A stretch of 64,000 nt of DNA, from the NCBI RefSeq assembly GCF_900110255.1, contig NZ_FODD01000003.1, positions 1-64,000 on the forward strand, in the 5' to 3' direction. The translations under genes and the position numbers were made by a program. The DNA comes from Actinacidiphila rubida (GTDB lineage: Bacteria > Actinomycetota > Actinomycetes > Streptomycetales > Streptomycetaceae). The notes under the pieces were generated by a model. The model did not search any database. It was not told the DNA's origin and saw only the letters and a list, made by a program, of their open reading frames with translations. Positions 26,843 to 35,498 of this stretch are shown piece by piece; the first letter of the stretch is position 1, and the number at the start of each line of letters is the position of its first letter.

Positions 26843-28258
26843 TCACCGGTACTCCGCCAGCCGGCGCCCGATGCCGAGCGCCGCCCCCGCCGCCGCCAGC
26901 ACCGCGAGCACCGCGGCGCCGTAGGGCAGCATCGCCATGGCGTTCCTCCCGGTCTCGGCGGCCGTCCTGAACTCGTCCTGCTCCTGGGCCACGGCCGTGC
27001 CCAGGCTGGCGTCCACCGTGTGGAAGCACTGCGCGGTCGTGGCGGTGACGGTCCTGCCGCTGCCGTCCTTGCCGCCGATGACCTGGGCCACCGCCGAGGC
27101 GTAGTCGCCGTTGTCGTCGCTGGCCCGTTCCGTGGCGTGCCGGTCGCGCCAGGCCTGGACGCCCTTGATCGCCGCGTTCACCGGGTCGCGGCCCTTCGGC
27201 GCGTCCGCCAGCGCCAGCGCCTGGGCCAGTTCGCCGCCCACGCCGTGCGGGTCGCTGCCTGCCAGGTCCGTCATGCCCGTGCTGAAGTCGTCGTCGTAGC
27301 CGGGGTCGGAACCGCGCGCCACCAGCGTCAGGTTCTCGTTGCTGCGGGCCTGGAGCACGTGGATCCGGGCGTCGTTGAGGACCTGCATGGACCGGGCGCC
27401 GTGCGTGTAGGAGTCCGCCAGCTCGCTGCGGGCGACGGTGTGCCCGACGACCAGCCACAGCAGGGCCAGCGCGCAGGCCGTGCTGGCCGCGAGCATGCCC
27501 CGGTTGAACACCCGGTTGGTGCGCCGGTAATGGCGGCGCTGCGCCCACAGCAGCGTGCCGAGCGCGGCAGCGCCCAGCACCCAGGCCACCCACGGCAGCG
27601 ACTTGGCGTCGGCGTAGTCGGCGTCGAGCCGGCCCGTCTGGGCCCGGTACAGCTGGTCGGCGAGGTCCAGCAGGCCGCCCTTGCCCTGCATCTTCTGGTC
27701 GGCGTACCGCAGATAGGCGCCGCCCAGCGGCAGGCCCTGCCGGTTGTCGGCCTGCGCCGTGGCCACCAGGTTGGTGTAGACCGGCAGCCAGGTGTTGAGC
27801 TTGCCGATTAGGGCGATGGCCTCCGCGGAGCCGTCGCTGTTCGCGGCGGCCTCGGTGATCAGGCGCGCGGCGTTGTCGATGTCGTCCTGGTACTGGCGGG
27901 AGACGTCCCTCGGCTCCTGGCCGCCGGCCAGGAAGCCGCCCGCGACGGTCGCGTCGGCGTCCGCCAGGGAGCGGTATATCTCGGCGGCCTCCGCGCTCAA
28001 CGGGCCGCTGTGGTGCAGCACATGGCCGGTCGCGGTGGACCGCTCGCTGATCTGCCAGGCGGTCGCGGTGCCGAACGCGAGGACCAGCAGGGCCAGTACC
28101 GCGCCGATGACGCGCAGCCGGCCCGGCTCGGTGGCCGCCGACGCGCGCATCCGCGCGGCCGACTCGGCCCACGCGGTCCTGCGCCGCGGCACCTGCGGGC
28201 CCCCCGGTCCGCCGGCAGCCGGAACCCCGCTCCGTGTCGGCGACTGCGTCTGCGTCAC
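26843..28258 (-). CDS. GlnX-like membrane sensor protein
   Basis: 471 residues from GTG 28258, with GGGGGAGG upstream. Four membrane segments enclose two extracytoplasmic domains: TM1 about 50-70 (IGAVLALLVLAFGTATAWQI), a ~160-residue helical domain, TM2 and TM3 (SLPWVAWVLGAAALGTLLWA and GMLAASTACALALLWLVVG), a second outside domain, and TM4 at the C-terminus. That topology, with the GlnH-like gene directly downstream and PknG in the same operon, matches mycobacterial GlnX. GlnX is thought to relay GlnH ligand binding to PknG across the membrane. The N-terminal 49 cytoplasmic residues are basic. It is the first gene of the locus; its promoter should lie in 28259-28420. Confidence 0.88.
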   Translation of the reverse strand: MTQTQSPTRSGVPAAGGPGGPQVPRRRTAWAESAARMRASAATEPGRLRVIGAVLALLVLAFGTATAWQISERSTATGHVLHHSGPLSAEAAEIYRSLADADATVAGGFLAGGQEPRDVSRQYQDDIDNAARLITEAAANSDGSAEAIALIGKLNTWLPVYTNLVATAQADNRQGLPLGGAYLRYADQKMQGKGGLLDLADQLYRAQTGRLDADYADAKSLPWVAWVLGAAALGTLLWAQRRHYRRTNRVFNRGMLAASTACALALLWLVVGHTVARSELADSYTHGARSMQVLNDARIHVLQARSNENLTLVARGSDPGYDDDFSTGMTDLAGSDPHGVGGELAQALALADAPKGRDPVNAAIKGVQAWRDRHATERASDDNGDYASAVAQVIGGKDGSGRTVTATTAQCFHTVDASLGTAVAQEQDEFRTAAETGRNAMAMLPYGAAVLAVLAAAGAALGIGRRLAEYR

Positions 28259-28425
28259 ACACCCTCCCCCGGCCACTCTCGCACGTCCGCCAGCAGTATG
28301 GCCGTGATCGGCCCCACTCCTCCAGCGTCCTTCGGGGATCATGCCCGGCCCCGCCCGTCCTCACCTGCCCACACGCCGCCGCGCCGCGACCGGTTCCGCC
28401 GCGCGTCCCCGCGCACGACGCACCC

Positions 28426-28456
28426 GGCCCCGGCCGGCGAACTCCCGGCCGGGGCC
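28426..28456. terminator. Strong stem-loop terminator after the csn operon
   Basis: GGCCCCGGCCGG (28426-28437) pairs over 12 bp with CCGGCCGGGGCC (28445-28456) across a 7-nt loop. It lies about 110 bp beyond the csnK-like stop on the minus strand. No U-tract follows, common for streptomycete terminators. Confidence 0.7.
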
Positions 28457-28470
28457 CCGGAAACGTTCCC

Positions 28471-28497
28471 GGCGGTCCCGGCGGTCCCGGCGGTCCC
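28471..28497. repeat. 9-bp tandem repeat x3
   Basis: Three exact copies of GGCGGTCCC, just beside the stem-loop terminator downstream of the csnK-like gene. Non-coding. Confidence 0.8.
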
Positions 28498-28567
28498 GAT
28501 GGGAGCCGGCCGGGTGCGCGGCGCGGGCGGGCGGCGGCGGTACCGGCGGGCTGCCCCGGCCCGTGCG

Positions 28568-29572
28568 TCAGGCGTAGTGCGCGCGCAGCGCGGCCTGTGC
28601 GGCGGCGGGGGCGCCCACATGGTCCAGGCCGAGCAGCGCGGCACCCAGCACCGGCGGCGCCGTCACCACGTGCGCCCGGGCCTTCGGCGCGCGGGCGGTC
28701 AGCCGCTCGTCCAACGCGTCCATCAGGTACGGGTTCCGGGCGGCCATCACCCCGCCGCCCAGCACCACGTCGGCCTCCTCGTCGAGCAGCCCGAGCCGGC
28801 CGAGCGCCACCGTCGCCAGCGCCACGATCTCGTCCGCCTGGCGGTCCAGGATCGACCGCGCGACCGGGTCGCCGGCGTCGGACGTGGCGAACAGGACCGG
28901 TGTCAGCTCGTACTTGGCGGCCGCGGGTATCCGCTCCAGGTGCAGCGCCTCGATCAGCGCGTACATGGAGCCGAGACCGAAGTGCGCGGGCAGTGTCGCC
29001 GCCAGCGCGGTCGGGCCGCCGCGCCCGTCCTCGGCGCGCGCCGCGAACCACAGCGCCTCCTCGGCCAGGCCCGAACCGCCGCCCCAGTCACCGGAGATCT
29101 TCCCGATCGCGGGGAAGCGGGCGGTGCGCCCGTCCGGCAGCATCCCGACGCAGTTGATGCCGGCCCCGCAGACCACGGCGACGCCGCGCGGCTCGTCCAC
29201 GCCCGCCCGCAGGATCGCGAACGTGTCGTTGGCCACCCGGGTGCTGCGCGCCCAGCCGCGGGCGTGCACGGCGGCCTCCAACTGCTGCTCCTCGACGGGC
29301 AGATCGGCGTTGGCCAGGCAGGCCGAGGTGTGCTCCACGAGCGGTGTCCCGCCGCTCGCGCCGCCGGGCAGGCCGGCGTCGGCCGCCGCGCGCTCCACGA
29401 TGCGCGCGACGACCTCCACCGCCGCCTCGACTCCGACGATCGGCGGCTGGAAGCCGCCGCCGCGGGCGGCGCCGAGCACCGTCCCGTCGGCGGCGACCAG
29501 CGCCACGTCGGTCTTGCTGTTGCCCGCGTCGACGGCCAGGACGCCGCCGGGGACGAGCGGTTCCCCCGTCAT
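28568..29572 (-). CDS. csnK: BadF/BadG-type sugar kinase (CsnK-like)
   Basis: 334 residues from ATG 29572, overlapping the csnH stop (ATGA). ASKHA-fold ATPase: phosphate-1 loop AVDAGNSKTDVALV, NDTFAILRAG, AVVCGAGINCVG and GKISGDWGGGSGLAEEA correspond to N-acetylglucosamine/glucosamine kinase-like BadF proteins. In S. coelicolor the last gene of the csnR-K operon encodes such a kinase. Because import is by an ABC transporter rather than a PTS, the sugars enter unphosphorylated. This kinase is therefore the likely source of the 6-phosphate needed by the GH4 enzyme encoded just upstream. Confidence 0.86.
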   Translation of the reverse strand: MTGEPLVPGGVLAVDAGNSKTDVALVAADGTVLGAARGGGFQPPIVGVEAAVEVVARIVERAAADAGLPGGASGGTPLVEHTSACLANADLPVEEQQLEAAVHARGWARSTRVANDTFAILRAGVDEPRGVAVVCGAGINCVGMLPDGRTARFPAIGKISGDWGGGSGLAEEALWFAARAEDGRGGPTALAATLPAHFGLGSMYALIEALHLERIPAAAKYELTPVLFATSDAGDPVARSILDRQADEIVALATVALGRLGLLDEEADVVLGGGVMAARNPYLMDALDERLTARAPKARAHVVTAPPVLGAALLGLDHVGAPAAAQAALRAHYA

Positions 29573-30852
29573 GCCCACGCGAGGTGCTCCCGGTTGTGCG
29601 CGAGGAGCCGGTCGGTGAGGCCCTCCGCGTACGTGTACTGGCCCACCAGCGGGTGCGCCAGCAGCGCGGTGAACACCGCGTTCCGCCCCTGCGCGGAGGT
29701 CGCCCGGCCGTCCAGCACGGCGGCCCGCAGCGCCAGGTCCTCGTACGCGGTGACGCCCGCGATCAGGCCCGCGTACAGCGGCTCCAGCGTGGGGACCGGC
29801 AGCGGCGTGGCGCCGTTGGCGTCGACCACGGCCGGCACCTCGATGACCGCGTCGTCCGCGAGGAACGGCAGCGTGCCGTTGTTGTAGGTGTTGACCACCT
29901 GCACGTCGCCGGTGTCGCGCAGCAGCGAGGAGGCGAGTGCCACGGCCGCCTCGGAGTAGTAGGCGCCGCCGCGCTTGGCGAGCAGCGCGGGCTTCTCGTC
30001 CAGCGCCGGGTCGCCGTACATCTCGAGCAACTGCTTCTCCATCGCCGCGACTTCGGCGGCACGCGACGGCTTGGTGCCCAGCTCGCGCACCACCTCGTCG
30101 TGCGCGTAGTAGTAGCGCAGGTAGTACGAGGGGACGACGCCGAGCCGGTCGACGATCTCCTTGGGCATGTGCAGGTCCGAGGCGATGGCGTCACCGTGCT
30201 CGGCCAGCAGCTTCGGCAGCAGGTCGGCGCCGTCGGGGCCGCCGAGGCGCACCCCGCGCTCCCACGTCAGGTGGTTGAGGCCCACGTGGTCCAGGTGCAC
30301 CTGGTCGGGCGCGACGTCCAGCAGCGCGGCGAACTTGCGCTGGAAGCCGATGGCCACGTTGCACAGCCCGACGGCCTTGTGCCCGGCCTGCAGCAGCGCG
30401 CGGGTCACGATGCCCACCGGGTTGGTGAAGTCGATGATCCACGCCTGCGGCGCCACCCGGCGGACCCGCTCGGCGATGTCCAGCACCACCGGCACCGTCC
30501 GCAGCGCCTTGGCCAGGCCGCCCGCGCCGGTGGTCTCCTGCCCGATGCAGCCGCACTCCAGCGGCCACGTCTCGTCCTGGTTGCGGGCGGCCTGCCCGCC
30601 GACGCGCAGCTGGAGCAGCACCGCGTCCGCGCCCTCGACCCCCGACTCCAGGTCGGCGGTCGTCACGATCCGGCCGGGGTGGCCCTGCTTGGCGAAGATC
30701 CGCCGCGCCAGGCCTCCCACCAGCTCCAGACGGTCGGCCGCCGGGTCGACGAGCACCAGCTCCTCGATCGGCAGGGTGTCGCGCAACCGCGCGAACCCGT
30801 CGATGAGTTCGGGTGTGTACGTGGAACCGCCGCCCACGACTGCCAGTTTCAT
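29569..30852 (-). CDS. csnH: Glycoside hydrolase family 4, 6-phospho-beta-glucosidase type (CsnH-like)
   Basis: 427 residues from ATG 30852, overlapping the permease stop. GH4 enzymes use NAD+ and a divalent metal: the dinucleotide loop is VVGGGSTYTPELIDG, the metal and catalytic region DFTNPVGIVTRALLQ ... VGLCNVAIGFQRK supplies the conserved Asn and Cys, and NHLTW the His. LECGCIGQETTGAGG is typical of the phospho-beta-glucosidase subgroup. It should cleave phosphorylated glucosamine or glucose disaccharides in the cytoplasm by the redox-elimination mechanism of the family. Confidence 0.9.
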   Translation of the reverse strand: MKLAVVGGGSTYTPELIDGFARLRDTLPIEELVLVDPAADRLELVGGLARRIFAKQGHPGRIVTTADLESGVEGADAVLLQLRVGGQAARNQDETWPLECGCIGQETTGAGGLAKALRTVPVVLDIAERVRRVAPQAWIIDFTNPVGIVTRALLQAGHKAVGLCNVAIGFQRKFAALLDVAPDQVHLDHVGLNHLTWERGVRLGGPDGADLLPKLLAEHGDAIASDLHMPKEIVDRLGVVPSYYLRYYYAHDEVVRELGTKPSRAAEVAAMEKQLLEMYGDPALDEKPALLAKRGGAYYSEAAVALASSLLRDTGDVQVVNTYNNGTLPFLADDAVIEVPAVVDANGATPLPVPTLEPLYAGLIAGVTAYEDLALRAAVLDGRATSAQGRNAVFTALLAHPLVGQYTYAEGLTDRLLAHNREHLAWA

Positions 30853-31757
30853 CCCTTGACTCCCGTCAGGGTCACGCCTTCGATGAAGGCCTTTTGTGCG
30901 AAGAAGAACACCATGATCACCGGTGCCATCACGAGAACGGTGGCGGCCATGGTCAGATTCCAGTTGGTGTGGTGGGCCCCCTTGAACGACTCCAGCCCGT
31001 AACTCAGTGTCCATGCGGCCGGGTTGGAGCTGGCATAGATCTGCGGCCCGAAGTAGTCGTTCCAGCAGTAGAAGAACTGGAACAGGGCCACGGCCGCGAT
31101 GGCGGGCCTGATCATCGGCAGGATGACGGTCAGCAGGGTGCGCACCTCGCCGCAGCCGTCGACCTTCGCGGCCTCGGTGTACTCCCTGGGGATCGTCAGC
31201 AGGAACTGGCGCAGCAGGAAGATGGTGAACGCGTCACCGAAGGCCATCGGGATGATCAGCGGCCACAGCGACCCGTCCAGGTGCAGCTGCTTCGCCCAGA
31301 ACAGGTACATCGGGATGATGATCACCTGCGGTGGCAGCATCATCGTCGAGATGACCAGCATCATGATCACGTTGCGGCCGCGGAAGCGGAACTTCGCCAG
31401 CGCGTAGGCGACCGGCAGCGACGAGACGACCGTCAGGACCGTGCCCCCCACCGCGTACAGCAGCGTGTTGCGCCACCAGGTCAGGAAGCCCGGGGTGTCC
31501 CACACCGTGCGGAAGTTGGACCACTGCCAGGTGTGCGGCCACAGGTCGCGGGTCAGTGCCTGGTTGTCGCTCATCACCGCGGTGAGGAAGACGAACACGA
31601 ACGGCAGGACGAAGAACGCGGCGGCGGCGATGCCGAGCGCATGGACGGCGATCCAGTGCAGGGCGCGCCTGCGCTGCGCCGTCCGCCGGGCGCGTGCGTC
31701 CACGTCGGCGCCGGACCCGCGTACCGGGATGTCGCGGTCGAGTGTTGCCTGGGTCAT
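30849..31757 (-). CDS. csnG: Carbohydrate ABC permease, MalG type (CsnG-like)
   Basis: 302 residues, six membrane segments, first near residues 38-60 (ALGIAAAAFFVLPFVFVFLTAV). The coupling loop EYTEAAKVDGCGEVRTLLTVILP is the EAA motif of sugar permeases and contacts the ATPase. GGAGG lies 9 nt before ATG 31757. It ends in an ATGA overlap with the GH4 gene. No ATPase gene is in the operon, so it presumably uses a shared MsiK-type ATPase encoded elsewhere, as for other streptomycete sugar importers. Confidence 0.92.
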   Translation of the reverse strand: MTQATLDRDIPVRGSGADVDARARRTAQRRRALHWIAVHALGIAAAAFFVLPFVFVFLTAVMSDNQALTRDLWPHTWQWSNFRTVWDTPGFLTWWRNTLLYAVGGTVLTVVSSLPVAYALAKFRFRGRNVIMMLVISTMMLPPQVIIIPMYLFWAKQLHLDGSLWPLIIPMAFGDAFTIFLLRQFLLTIPREYTEAAKVDGCGEVRTLLTVILPMIRPAIAAVALFQFFYCWNDYFGPQIYASSNPAAWTLSYGLESFKGAHHTNWNLTMAATVLVMAPVIMVFFFAQKAFIEGVTLTGVKG

Positions 31758-31761
31758 GGCG

Positions 31762-31848
31762 TCAGTCCTCCCCTCTCATCTGTCGGCCTTCCTGTTCACG
31801 CTCTCCGCGGACGGCTTCGTTCCTCAGCCGTCCACTCCGATCGCTCAT
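31762..31848 (-). CDS. Candidate 28-residue ORF between the two permease genes
   Basis: ATG 31848 to TGA 31762, 28 residues (MSDRSGRLRNEAVR...RGED), charged and without membrane segment. It has GGAGG at 8-nt spacing, supplied by the last codons of csnF. Its own last codons (GAGGACTGACGC) repeat that sequence and form the ribosome site of csnG. So each junction carries the same GAGGACTGACGC(C)ATG string. It could be a translated leader coupling csnF to csnG, or just a duplicated junction. Not known to me from other csn operons. Confidence 0.35.
   Translation of the reverse strand: MSDRSGRLRNEAVRGEREQEGRQMRGED
31809..31833. other. Intra-operon stem-loop between csnF and csnG
   Basis: GGACGGCT (31809-31816) pairs with AGCCGTCC (31826-31833) across 9 nt, inside the small ORF. 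It could slow transcription, protect upstream mRNA from decay, or be modulated by ribosomes on the small ORF. Confidence 0.5.
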
Positions 31849-31851
31849 GCG

Positions 31852-32802
31852 TCAGTCCTCCGCCGAAAGGAAGCCGCTGCGGCGGCGCATCAACAACGCG
31901 GTGAACGCCATCGAGAGGGCGAACAGGACCAGGGCGATGACGCAGGCGGAGCCGTAGTCGAAGCGCTGGAAGCCGAGGTTGTAGACCAGTTGGGGCAGGG
32001 TGAGGGTCGACTTGTCCGGGTAGCCGGGCTCGAACTGCTGGCCCGAGTTGCCGATGATCCCGGAGGCGACCTTCCCCGCCACGAGGGGCTGCGTGTAGTA
32101 CTGCATGGTCTGGATCACCCCGGTGACCACCGCGAACATCACGATCGGCGAGATGTTCGGCAGCGTGACGTACCGGAACCGCGACCACGCGCCGGCGCCG
32201 TCCAGCTCCGCGGCCTCGTACTGCTCCTTCGGCACGTCGAGCAGCGCGGCCATGAAGATCACCATCAGGTCGCCGACGCCCCAGACCGCGAGGATCGTCA
32301 GCGCCGGCTTGGACCAGTGCGGGTCGGTGAACCAGCCCGGGGTGGGGACACCGATCCCGCCCAGGATGTGGTTGACCGGCCCGGTACCGGGGTTGAGCAG
32401 GAAGACGAACGCCATGGTGGCGGCGACCGGCGGGGCCAGGTACGGCAGGTAGAACGCGGTGCGGAACAGCCCCGCGCCGGTCTTGATCTTCGTGATGAGC
32501 ATGCCGACGCCCAGTCCGAAGACCACCCGCAGCGTCACCATCACCACGACCAGCCACAGCGTGTTGCGCAGCGCCGGCCAGAACAGCGGGTACTCGGTGA
32601 AGACGTACGACCAGTTCTTGCCGCCCGTCCACGTCGGGTTGTTGAACCCGGTGTAGTGCATGAACGAGAAGTAGACGGTCGAGATCAGCGGGTAGGCGAA
32701 GAAGACGCAGAACCCGATGATCCACGGCGACAGGAACGCCAGGTTGCGCAGTGCTTCCTTGCGGCGCTTGGCCCGCAGCAGGGGGTGGACGGAGGCGCTC
32801 AT
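31852..32802 (-). CDS. csnF: Carbohydrate ABC permease, MalF type (CsnF-like)
   Basis: 316 residues from ATG 32802, which shares one base with the preceding stop (TGATG). Six membrane segments, first near 24-46 (FLSPWIIGFCVFFAYPLISTVYF). The cytoplasmic EAA loop is EQYEAAELDGAGAWSRFRYVTLP. The frame is open upstream to 33477 but that is a shadow of the binding-protein gene. Partner of the MalG-type permease for chitosan-oligosaccharide uptake. Confidence 0.92.
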   Translation of the reverse strand: MSASVHPLLRAKRRKEALRNLAFLSPWIIGFCVFFAYPLISTVYFSFMHYTGFNNPTWTGGKNWSYVFTEYPLFWPALRNTLWLVVVMVTLRVVFGLGVGMLITKIKTGAGLFRTAFYLPYLAPPVAATMAFVFLLNPGTGPVNHILGGIGVPTPGWFTDPHWSKPALTILAVWGVGDLMVIFMAALLDVPKEQYEAAELDGAGAWSRFRYVTLPNISPIVMFAVVTGVIQTMQYYTQPLVAGKVASGIIGNSGQQFEPGYPDKSTLTLPQLVYNLGFQRFDYGSACVIALVLFALSMAFTALLMRRRSGFLSAED

Positions 32803-34133
32803 CACTTGGCCTGCGCGATGTCCTTGTCGACCTGCGAGTCGACGCCCTTGAGGCCCGCCTGCAGGTCCTTGGCCTTGCCGGACTCGTACGCGTAGCCGAA
32901 GTCCTGCAGCGTCACCTGGTAGGCGCCGCCGTTGATGCTCGCCGGGGTGGTGGTGCTGTCCGGGTTCTGCGCGATGTCGATGAAGGTGCGGAAGCCCGGG
33001 TCGGGGTCCAGCTTCGGCGACTTGAGAGCGGCCAGCGTCGAGGGCACGTTGTGGATGGCGTTGGCGAAGGACACGACCGCATCGGTGTCGGTCGCCATGA
33101 ACTTCACCAGTTCCCAGGCGGCGTTCTTCTTCGTCGAGGTGTTGGCGACGCCGACGATCGTGCCCGACAGGTAGCCCTTGCCGTAGGTGCTCGCCTGGTC
33201 GTCGGGGACCGGGAACGGCGCCACGCCGAGGTCGTTCATGCCCGCGTCCTTGGCCATGCCGAGCCGCCACTCGCCGTCGATGCCCATCGCGACCTGGCCG
33301 GTCTGCAGCGGGTTCTTCGCGCCGAACTCGTCGCCGAACGTGGACCGGTACTTCTCCAGCTTGGCGAACCCGCCGAGCGCCTGCACCATCTGCTGCTGCC
33401 AGGTGAACATGGCCGCGAAACCGGGGTCCTTGGCGACCTGCGACTTGCCGTCGGCGTCGAAGTACTTCACGCCCCACTGCGCGGCGACGTGCATCGGCGT
33501 GCTCTCGTAGCCGTGGAAGTCGGGCATGAAGCCGAGCTGGGCGTACGAGTCGCCGCTGGACTTCGTCAGCTTGACCGCGTCCGCCTTGAACTCCGAGAGG
33601 GTCTTCGGCGGCGCGGTGATCCCGGCGGCCGCGAACTCCTTCTTGTTGTAGTAGAGCCCGTACGCGTCACCGAGCAGCGGCAGCGCGCAGCGCTTGCCCT
33701 GGAACTGGGTGTACTCCTGCATCGGCTTGGGGAACGTCGTCGCGGGGTCGATCTTGTCCCGGGACAGGAACGGCGCGAGGTCGGCGAACGCGCCCGAGGA
33801 GCAGAACTGCCCGACGTTGTCCGTGGTGAACGAGGAGACGACGTCGGGGGCCTTGTCGCCACCGGCCCGCAGCGCCTGGTTGATCTTGTCGTCGGTGATG
33901 TTGCCCTGGACCTTGACGTGGATGTTGGGGTGCGCCTTCTCGAAGAGGGCGATGTCGTCGTTGATCGCCTTGAGCTCGTTCGGGGCGCTCCAGCCGTGCC
34001 AGAACGTGATGGTCACGTCCTTGCTGGCGTCGTCGTTCGCCGACGAGGTGCTCTGGCCCGTACACGCTCCGGCGAGCAGGGATATCGCGGCGGTTGCCGC
34101 GACGGCGGCGGCAGCCTTGGTCAGACGGGACAC
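32802..34133 (-). CDS. csnE: Sugar-binding lipoprotein of an ABC importer (CsnE-like)
   Basis: 443 residues from GTG 34133 with GGAGG 11 nt upstream. Signal peptide with a lipobox-like ISLLAGAC, Cys at residue 24, then a Ser/Asn/Asp linker. The mature part is a family 1 solute-binding protein: DVTITFWHGWSAPNELKAINDDIALFEKAHP, then KAPDVVSSFTTDNVGQF and GLYYNKKEFAAAGI. In the S. coelicolor csn operon the equivalent protein binds glucosamine oligomers. A 120-bp gap separates it from csnR; I see no second operator there, so transcription may continue from the csnR promoter. Confidence 0.9.
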   Translation of the reverse strand: MSRLTKAAAAVAATAAISLLAGACTGQSTSSANDDASKDVTITFWHGWSAPNELKAINDDIALFEKAHPNIHVKVQGNITDDKINQALRAGGDKAPDVVSSFTTDNVGQFCSSGAFADLAPFLSRDKIDPATTFPKPMQEYTQFQGKRCALPLLGDAYGLYYNKKEFAAAGITAPPKTLSEFKADAVKLTKSSGDSYAQLGFMPDFHGYESTPMHVAAQWGVKYFDADGKSQVAKDPGFAAMFTWQQQMVQALGGFAKLEKYRSTFGDEFGAKNPLQTGQVAMGIDGEWRLGMAKDAGMNDLGVAPFPVPDDQASTYGKGYLSGTIVGVANTSTKKNAAWELVKFMATDTDAVVSFANAIHNVPSTLAALKSPKLDPDPGFRTFIDIAQNPDSTTTPASINGGAYQVTLQDFGYAYESGKAKDLQAGLKGVDSQVDKDIAQAK

Positions 34134-34253
34134 TGCTCTCTACCTCCGGGTACGAGGGGGTGCGCGGGTAGGGGGTGCCGACGGAACGGCGGGGAGGGTG
34201 CCGTTCCGCTCGCGGGGGGACAGGGGCGCGGGGTCGGGGGTGCGGGTCTCGGG

Positions 34254-35471
34254 TCAGCGGGAGGTGTCGAACACCTCGTCGCGGGTGGTGGCGAGCGCGC
34301 TTTCCAGCGCGCCGGTCAGTACGGGGTGCATCTCCACCGCGCCCAGCACCAACCGGGGCCGGGGGACGGCGAGTTCGGCGAGTTCGGACTGAATGAGGGC
34401 ACGCAGCGGCTCGCCGCCGGAGACGGTCACGTCGCCGGCCAGCACGATCAGCTCCGGGTCCAGCAGCGAGACGATCGAGGCCAGGCCGACGGCGTGGCCG
34501 GTGGCGCAGCGGGCCAGCAGCTCGGCGTACGGGCCGCCGTCGGGCTCCGCGCCGTCCTGCTGGGCGGCGGCCGCCGCGCGCAGCAGCGTCGCCGCGGCGT
34601 CCGGCAGGCTGCCCTGCGGGACCTCGATGCCCAGCTCGCGGGCGGTGCGCAGCACCGCGTTGCAGCCGGCCAGCTCCTGGAAGCCGCCGTTGTTCGCCTT
34701 GGTGACGTTGCGGACCAGCGGCGTGCCCGGCACCGGCAGGAAGCCGACCTCGCCGGCGCCGCCGGTCCAGCCGCGGTGCAGCCGGCCGCCGATGACGAGG
34801 GCGGCGCCCAGGCCCTCCTCGTTCCACAGCATCACGAAGTCGTCGTGGCCGCGGGCGGCGCCGATCCGCTGCTCGGCGACCGCGGCCAGATTCACGTCGT
34901 TGTCGTACTCCAGCGGCATCGGCAGCGCGGCGGCCAGCTCGTCCAGCAGCGCGGGGGAGTGCCAGCCCGGCAGGTGGCTGGCGTAGCGCAGCCGGCCGGT
35001 GCTCGGGTCGAAGGCGCCGGGGGTGCCGATGACGATCCGGTGCAGGTCGGTGCGGCCGAGCCCGGCGGCCTTGGCCGCGCCGTCGACGGCCTGGACGACC
35101 TGCTCGACCGCACTGCCCGCCCGGCGGTGCGGGGTGGGCAGCCGGAACGAGCCGACGGTGCGGCCGGTGATGTCCGCGACCGCGGCCCTGATCCGCTCCG
35201 TGTTGACGTCGAGGCCGGCGACGTGGGCGGCGGCGGGGTTCACCGAGTACAGCTGGGCGTTCGGCCCCGGGCGGCCCGCGGTGGTCCCGGTCGCCAGCAC
35301 CAGGCCTGCGGCCTCCAGCCGGGCCAGCAGCTGGGACGCGGTGGGCTTGGACAGGCCGGTGAGCTTGCCGATCCGCGTCCTGGAGAGCGTGCCGTGCTCC
35401 AGCAGCAGGTCGAGCGCGGCGCGGTCGTTCATGGCGCGCAGTACGCGCGGTGTTCCAGGGGTGCCAGCCAT
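34254..35471 (-). CDS. csnR: ROK-family transcriptional repressor (CsnR-like)
   Basis: 405 residues from ATG 35471, which has GGGAGG at ideal spacing; ATG 35480 would sit too close to it. N-terminal winged helix-turn-helix (ALDLLLEHGTLSRTRIGKLTGLSKPTASQLLARLEAAG), then the ROK domain with GRPGPN, DNDVNLAAVAEQRIGAARG and the usual Gly-rich sugar site. ROK repressors of this type release DNA on binding sugar; CsnR represses its own operon and the chitosanase gene in S. lividans and S. coelicolor. A perfect operator palindrome lies just upstream. First gene of the six-gene operon. Confidence 0.9.
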   Translation of the reverse strand: MAGTPGTPRVLRAMNDRAALDLLLEHGTLSRTRIGKLTGLSKPTASQLLARLEAAGLVLATGTTAGRPGPNAQLYSVNPAAAHVAGLDVNTERIRAAVADITGRTVGSFRLPTPHRRAGSAVEQVVQAVDGAAKAAGLGRTDLHRIVIGTPGAFDPSTGRLRYASHLPGWHSPALLDELAAALPMPLEYDNDVNLAAVAEQRIGAARGHDDFVMLWNEEGLGAALVIGGRLHRGWTGGAGEVGFLPVPGTPLVRNVTKANNGGFQELAGCNAVLRTARELGIEVPQGSLPDAAATLLRAAAAAQQDGAEPDGGPYAELLARCATGHAVGLASIVSLLDPELIVLAGDVTVSGGEPLRALIQSELAELAVPRPRLVLGAVEMHPVLTGALESALATTRDEVFDTSR

Positions 35472-35498
35472 GCGCGCCATCCTCCCTCAGTTCACTGT

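Larger units (their letters stand above)
28259..28567. other. Gap between csnK-like gene and the GlnX-like gene
   Basis: No gene seen. The half next to csnK carries a strong stem-loop terminator and a 9-bp tandem repeat, described separately. The half next to 28258 should hold the promoter of the sensor-kinase locus; a CATACT hexamer on the minus strand near 28300 is a possible -10 element but no matching -35 was found. Confidence 0.4.
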
